Source of the DNA: Roseobacter sp. GAI101 | GTDB lineage: Bacteria > Pseudomonadota > Alphaproteobacteria > Rhodobacterales > Rhodobacteraceae | Length of the DNA stretch: 43,800 nt | Assembly: GCF_000156335.1 (NCBI RefSeq) | Contig: NZ_DS999213.1 | Location: 524,549-568,348, forward strand | Direction of reading: 5' to 3' | In this document: positions 41,598-43,800 of the stretch, in pieces | How positions within the stretch are numbered: position 1 is the stretch's first letter | How the letters are laid out: each line of letters starts with the position of its first letter | Program-made: the position numbers and the translations under genes | The notes under the pieces: generated by a model | Seen by the model: only the letters and a program-made list of their open reading frames with translations | Databases searched by the model: none | What the model was told of the DNA's origin: nothing

Positions 41598-42616
41598 GCG
41601 TCAGACGTGTCCTTTGCCAAAAAGCGGGTTTCAGTCTGTGGCTTGCGGCGGTATTGATCGCTCTGCCAAATTGGGCTTCCGCGGCAGATCTCTTCAGTCC
41701 GATCGGTCCGGTTATGGACGATCAGTCAACACACTTCCTGCGCTCGGCTCTGATTGCACTGGTGGCGGTTTTGCCCGCAATCATCGCATTGCCGATCCTT
41801 CTCTGGCGCTATCGGTATGGGGGTGCTGCACGCTACGCGCCCGACTGGGAGTTCAACAAGTGGTACGAAGGTGCGATCTGGGGTGTCCCGGTGCTTGTGA
41901 TCTGTGTGCTGGCGTTCTGGCTGACTCAGTCCACGTACAAATTCGATCCCTACACACCCTTGGGGGAGGATCCGCTTGAGATCAATCTCGTCGGCCTCGA
42001 TTATCGGTATCTGGCGCTCTACCCGGATCAACGTGTCGCGGCACTGGATCAGATCGTGATCCCGGTCGGGCGGCCCGTCACCTTCCGGCTGACCACGGAC
42101 ACGGTGATGCAGAGTTTTCTTCCCAATGGGTTCGCTGGCCAGATCTACGCGATGCCCGGTATGATCACGAAGTTGAACCTCGCCGCCAATCGCGAAGGCG
42201 AGGGCCTGGCAACCCAGACCCAGTTCAACGGCTACGGTTTCGCGAACATGCGGGTGCCCATGCGGGCGGTATCGGAGGCAGCATTCGAGGCGTGGGTCGA
42301 TGGCGCGAAGGGCGATCCGCTGGACGCGCCCGGCTATGCAAGGTTGGTTGTCGCGGGAGCCAGTGCTCAGGAATACCATCAAAGCACGCCAGAACTTCGG
42401 CCCTTGGGCGACACATGCCTCTTTGACCGCGTGGTTGCCCGCTATCACCAAGGCACCGCCGTTCCGCCAGAGGCGCAGCCCGGCAGCACAGTCTACGATC
42501 CGGCAAAGGGAGCCTTGCCCAGCGGGGACTGCGACACGTTGCTGTCGCAAAGCGTTTTCGGAATGCGCCGGATGATGATGACACAAGACGACAACCCCAG
42601 CAGGTCTGGCCAGTAA
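41594..42616 (+). CDS. cyoA: Quinol oxidase (bo3-type) subunit II
   Basis: 340 residues. A signal peptide (LIALPNWASA|ADLF) is followed by two membrane helices (about 50-70 and 90-110), then a periplasmic cupredoxin domain. FNKWYEGAIWGVPVLVICVLAFWLTQSTYKFDPYTPL and MQSFLPNGFAGQIYAMPGMITKLNLAANREG follow CyoA. The CuA-binding cysteine pair and histidine of cytochrome c oxidase subunit II are absent, so electrons come from quinol, not cytochrome c. After the membrane-facing part, a C-terminal extension (about 245-340) includes GDTCLFDRVVARYHQG. The stop is immediately followed by the cyoB ATG. Confidence 0.92.
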   Translation: MSVRRVLCQKAGFSLWLAAVLIALPNWASAADLFSPIGPVMDDQSTHFLRSALIALVAVLPAIIALPILLWRYRYGGAARYAPDWEFNKWYEGAIWGVPVLVICVLAFWLTQSTYKFDPYTPLGEDPLEINLVGLDYRYLALYPDQRVAALDQIVIPVGRPVTFRLTTDTVMQSFLPNGFAGQIYAMPGMITKLNLAANREGEGLATQTQFNGYGFANMRVPMRAVSEAAFEAWVDGAKGDPLDAPGYARLVVAGASAQEYHQSTPELRPLGDTCLFDRVVARYHQGTAVPPEAQPGSTVYDPAKGALPSGDCDTLLSQSVFGMRRMMMTQDDNPSRSGQ

Positions 42617-43800
42617 ATGCGGCGCGATATGGATTATTTTCTTTTCGGGCGTCTCGGTTGGGACGATATTGCGATCTTCGACGTCTTTCGCGACCCCACG
42701 GTCAGCAACATCGTCGGCAGTTCCGCCGGCTGGCTGGCTGTGATCGGCGGGGTGGTTGTTGCTGCATTGCTGCTGATCAAAGGCTGGTGGCGGCCGCTGC
42801 TGTTTGAGTGGCTCAACACCACCGATCACAAGAAAATCGGGATCATGTATATCGTCGTGGGTCTTGTGATGTTCGCCCGTGGCGTCGCCGAAGGCGTCGT
42901 GATGCGCACGCAATACGTAACCGCGTTCGAGGGGGGCTATTTGACGGCCGACCACTTCTCCGAGCTTTTCTCGACCCACGGCACGATCATGATCTTCTTT
43001 GCGTTGATGCCCTTGCTGATCGGATTCATGAACCTGCTGGTGCCGCTGATGATCGGCGCGCGCGATGTGGCGTTTCCACGGCTCAACCAGATCAGTCTCG
43101 GCTTCACCATCGTGGGCGCGATGCTGCTGATGATCAGCCTCGTGATAGGGCAATTCGCCACCGGCGGCTGGACAGGTTATCCGCCCTATACCGGCGTCGC
43201 CTTTCAGCCCGGAACGGGGCCGGATTACTGGATCTGGTCGCTGGGCCTTTCAGGGATCGGGTCGCTCCTGACGGGCATCAACTTTGCCGTGACCATCTAC
43301 AAGATGCGCTGCCCCGGCATGACGTATTTTCGCATGCCGATCTTTGTCTGGACGGCGCTTTGCACGTCAATCCTTTTGATCTTTGCGCTGCCACCACTGA
43401 CCGCCGTGGTCATCATGCAAGCGCTGGACCGCTACCTCGATTTTCACTTCTTTACCAACGACCTCGGCGGGAACATGATGAATTTCGCCAACCTGTTCTG
43501 GATGTTCGGGCACCCGGAGGTCTACATCCTGATCCTGCCCGCCTTTGGCCTTTATTCGGAGTTCACGGCGATTTTTGCGGGCAAGCGGATTTACGGATAT
43601 ACCTCGCTGGTGATCGCCACCATGGCGATTGCGGTGCTGTCCTTTACCGTCTGGCTGCACCACTTCTTCACCATGGGGCAAAGCCCGACGATCAACGTGG
43701 CCTTCGGCATCGCCACCATGCTGATCGCCATTCCGACGGGCGTGAAGGTCTATGTCTGGATTGCCACGCTTTGGGGCGGGCGGATCCGTATGCGCACCCC
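42617..43800 (+). CDS. cyoB: Quinol oxidase (bo3-type) subunit I, partial
   Basis: About 394 codons are present, starting at the ATG directly after the cyoA stop; the gene runs off the right edge. The translation begins MRRDMDYFLFGRLGWDDIAIFDVFRDP and contains FEWLNTTDHKKIGIMYIVVGLVMFARG. It also shows FSTHGTIMIFF with a low-spin haem ligand, the CuB/Tyr helix FGHPEVYILILPAFGLYSE and the His-His pair WLHHFFTMGQSPTINVAFG. The haem-copper oxidase core reduces oxygen to water while pumping protons. cyoC and cyoD would be expected next. Confidence 0.95.
   Translation, partial: MRRDMDYFLFGRLGWDDIAIFDVFRDPTVSNIVGSSAGWLAVIGGVVVAALLLIKGWWRPLLFEWLNTTDHKKIGIMYIVVGLVMFARGVAEGVVMRTQYVTAFEGGYLTADHFSELFSTHGTIMIFFALMPLLIGFMNLLVPLMIGARDVAFPRLNQISLGFTIVGAMLLMISLVIGQFATGGWTGYPPYTGVAFQPGTGPDYWIWSLGLSGIGSLLTGINFAVTIYKMRCPGMTYFRMPIFVWTALCTSILLIFALPPLTAVVIMQALDRYLDFHFFTNDLGGNMMNFANLFWMFGHPEVYILILPAFGLYSEFTAIFAGKRIYGYTSLVIATMAIAVLSFTVWLHHFFTMGQSPTINVAFGIATMLIAIPTGVKVYVWIATLWGGRIRMRT

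Noticed and set aside
41726..43153. 475-codon minus-strand frame opposite cyoA/cyoB
   Set aside because: cyoB is unmistakable on the plus strand but has no stop within the window, so the antisense frame only looks prominent.
28700..43800. Search for the right attachment site (repeat of the tRNA-Ser 3' end) and for CRISPR arrays
   Set aside because: No second copy of the T-arm/acceptor segment and no regularly spaced repeats were seen by eye. A short or diverged repeat could be missed.

Overview
The window comes from a high-GC alphaproteobacterium of the Rhodobacterales (Roseobacter group). This rests on several signs that agree: a circularly permuted two-piece tmRNA with the tag ANDNRAPMAMAA; an RNase E with an acidic insertion in its N-terminal half; the order sspB-fumC-DUF4169-RHH; a trgA-trgB-cysK tellurite-resistance cluster of the kind known from Rhodobacter sphaeroides; and an AcuI-type acrylyl-CoA reductase, an enzyme of DMSP/acrylate metabolism common in marine roseobacters. 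No taxon-specific search could be run.

Layout, core part (1-28.7 kb). The left edge holds the end of a DctB-like sensor kinase and a DctD-like regulator whose sigma54-contact loop and Walker B are degenerate. A small lipoprotein gene, rne, tusA (minus strand) and ccdA follow, then a membrane hydrolase coupled to a frameshifted cytochrome P450 and a class I aldolase. A minus-strand block then runs sspB, fumC, DUF4169, RHH, with chrA upstream on the same strand, next to the permuted tmRNA gene and a FadR-type GntR regulator. Facing the regulator is a DUF2182-DUF1326-DinB operon of unknown function with metal-binding features. After acuI there is a long co-directional run: class V aminotransferase, photolyase, CFA synthase, trgA, trgB, cysK, mechanosensitive channel and AlaX-type editing protein. 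Several of these genes overlap by four bases.

Layout, accessory part (28.6 kb to at least 41.6 kb). A tRNA-Ser(GGA) gene is followed at once by a tyrosine integrase, a candidate oriT, a MobV-type relaxase and an AAA+ ATPase: the backbone of a mobilizable genomic island. An IS1182-family element, a secreted methyl-parathion-hydrolase-like metallo-hydrolase, a complete IS21-family element and orphan small genes follow. Two of the small genes, 10 kb apart in opposite orientation, encode members of one unnamed protein family. A gene-poor 0.8-1.1 kb stretch precedes cyoA and the start of cyoB (a quinol oxidase), which runs off the right edge. No second copy of the tRNA 3' end was seen, so the right junction of the island was not located.

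How the genes work together. The core part is mainly housekeeping plus stress defence: photolyase, CFA, tellurite resistance, chromate export, osmotic channel, tRNA proofreading and ribosome rescue. The best candidates for something undescribed are the DUF2182/DUF1326/DinB operon with its twin palindromes, the twin small proteins of the island, and the DctD-like regulator that has lost its sigma54 signature.
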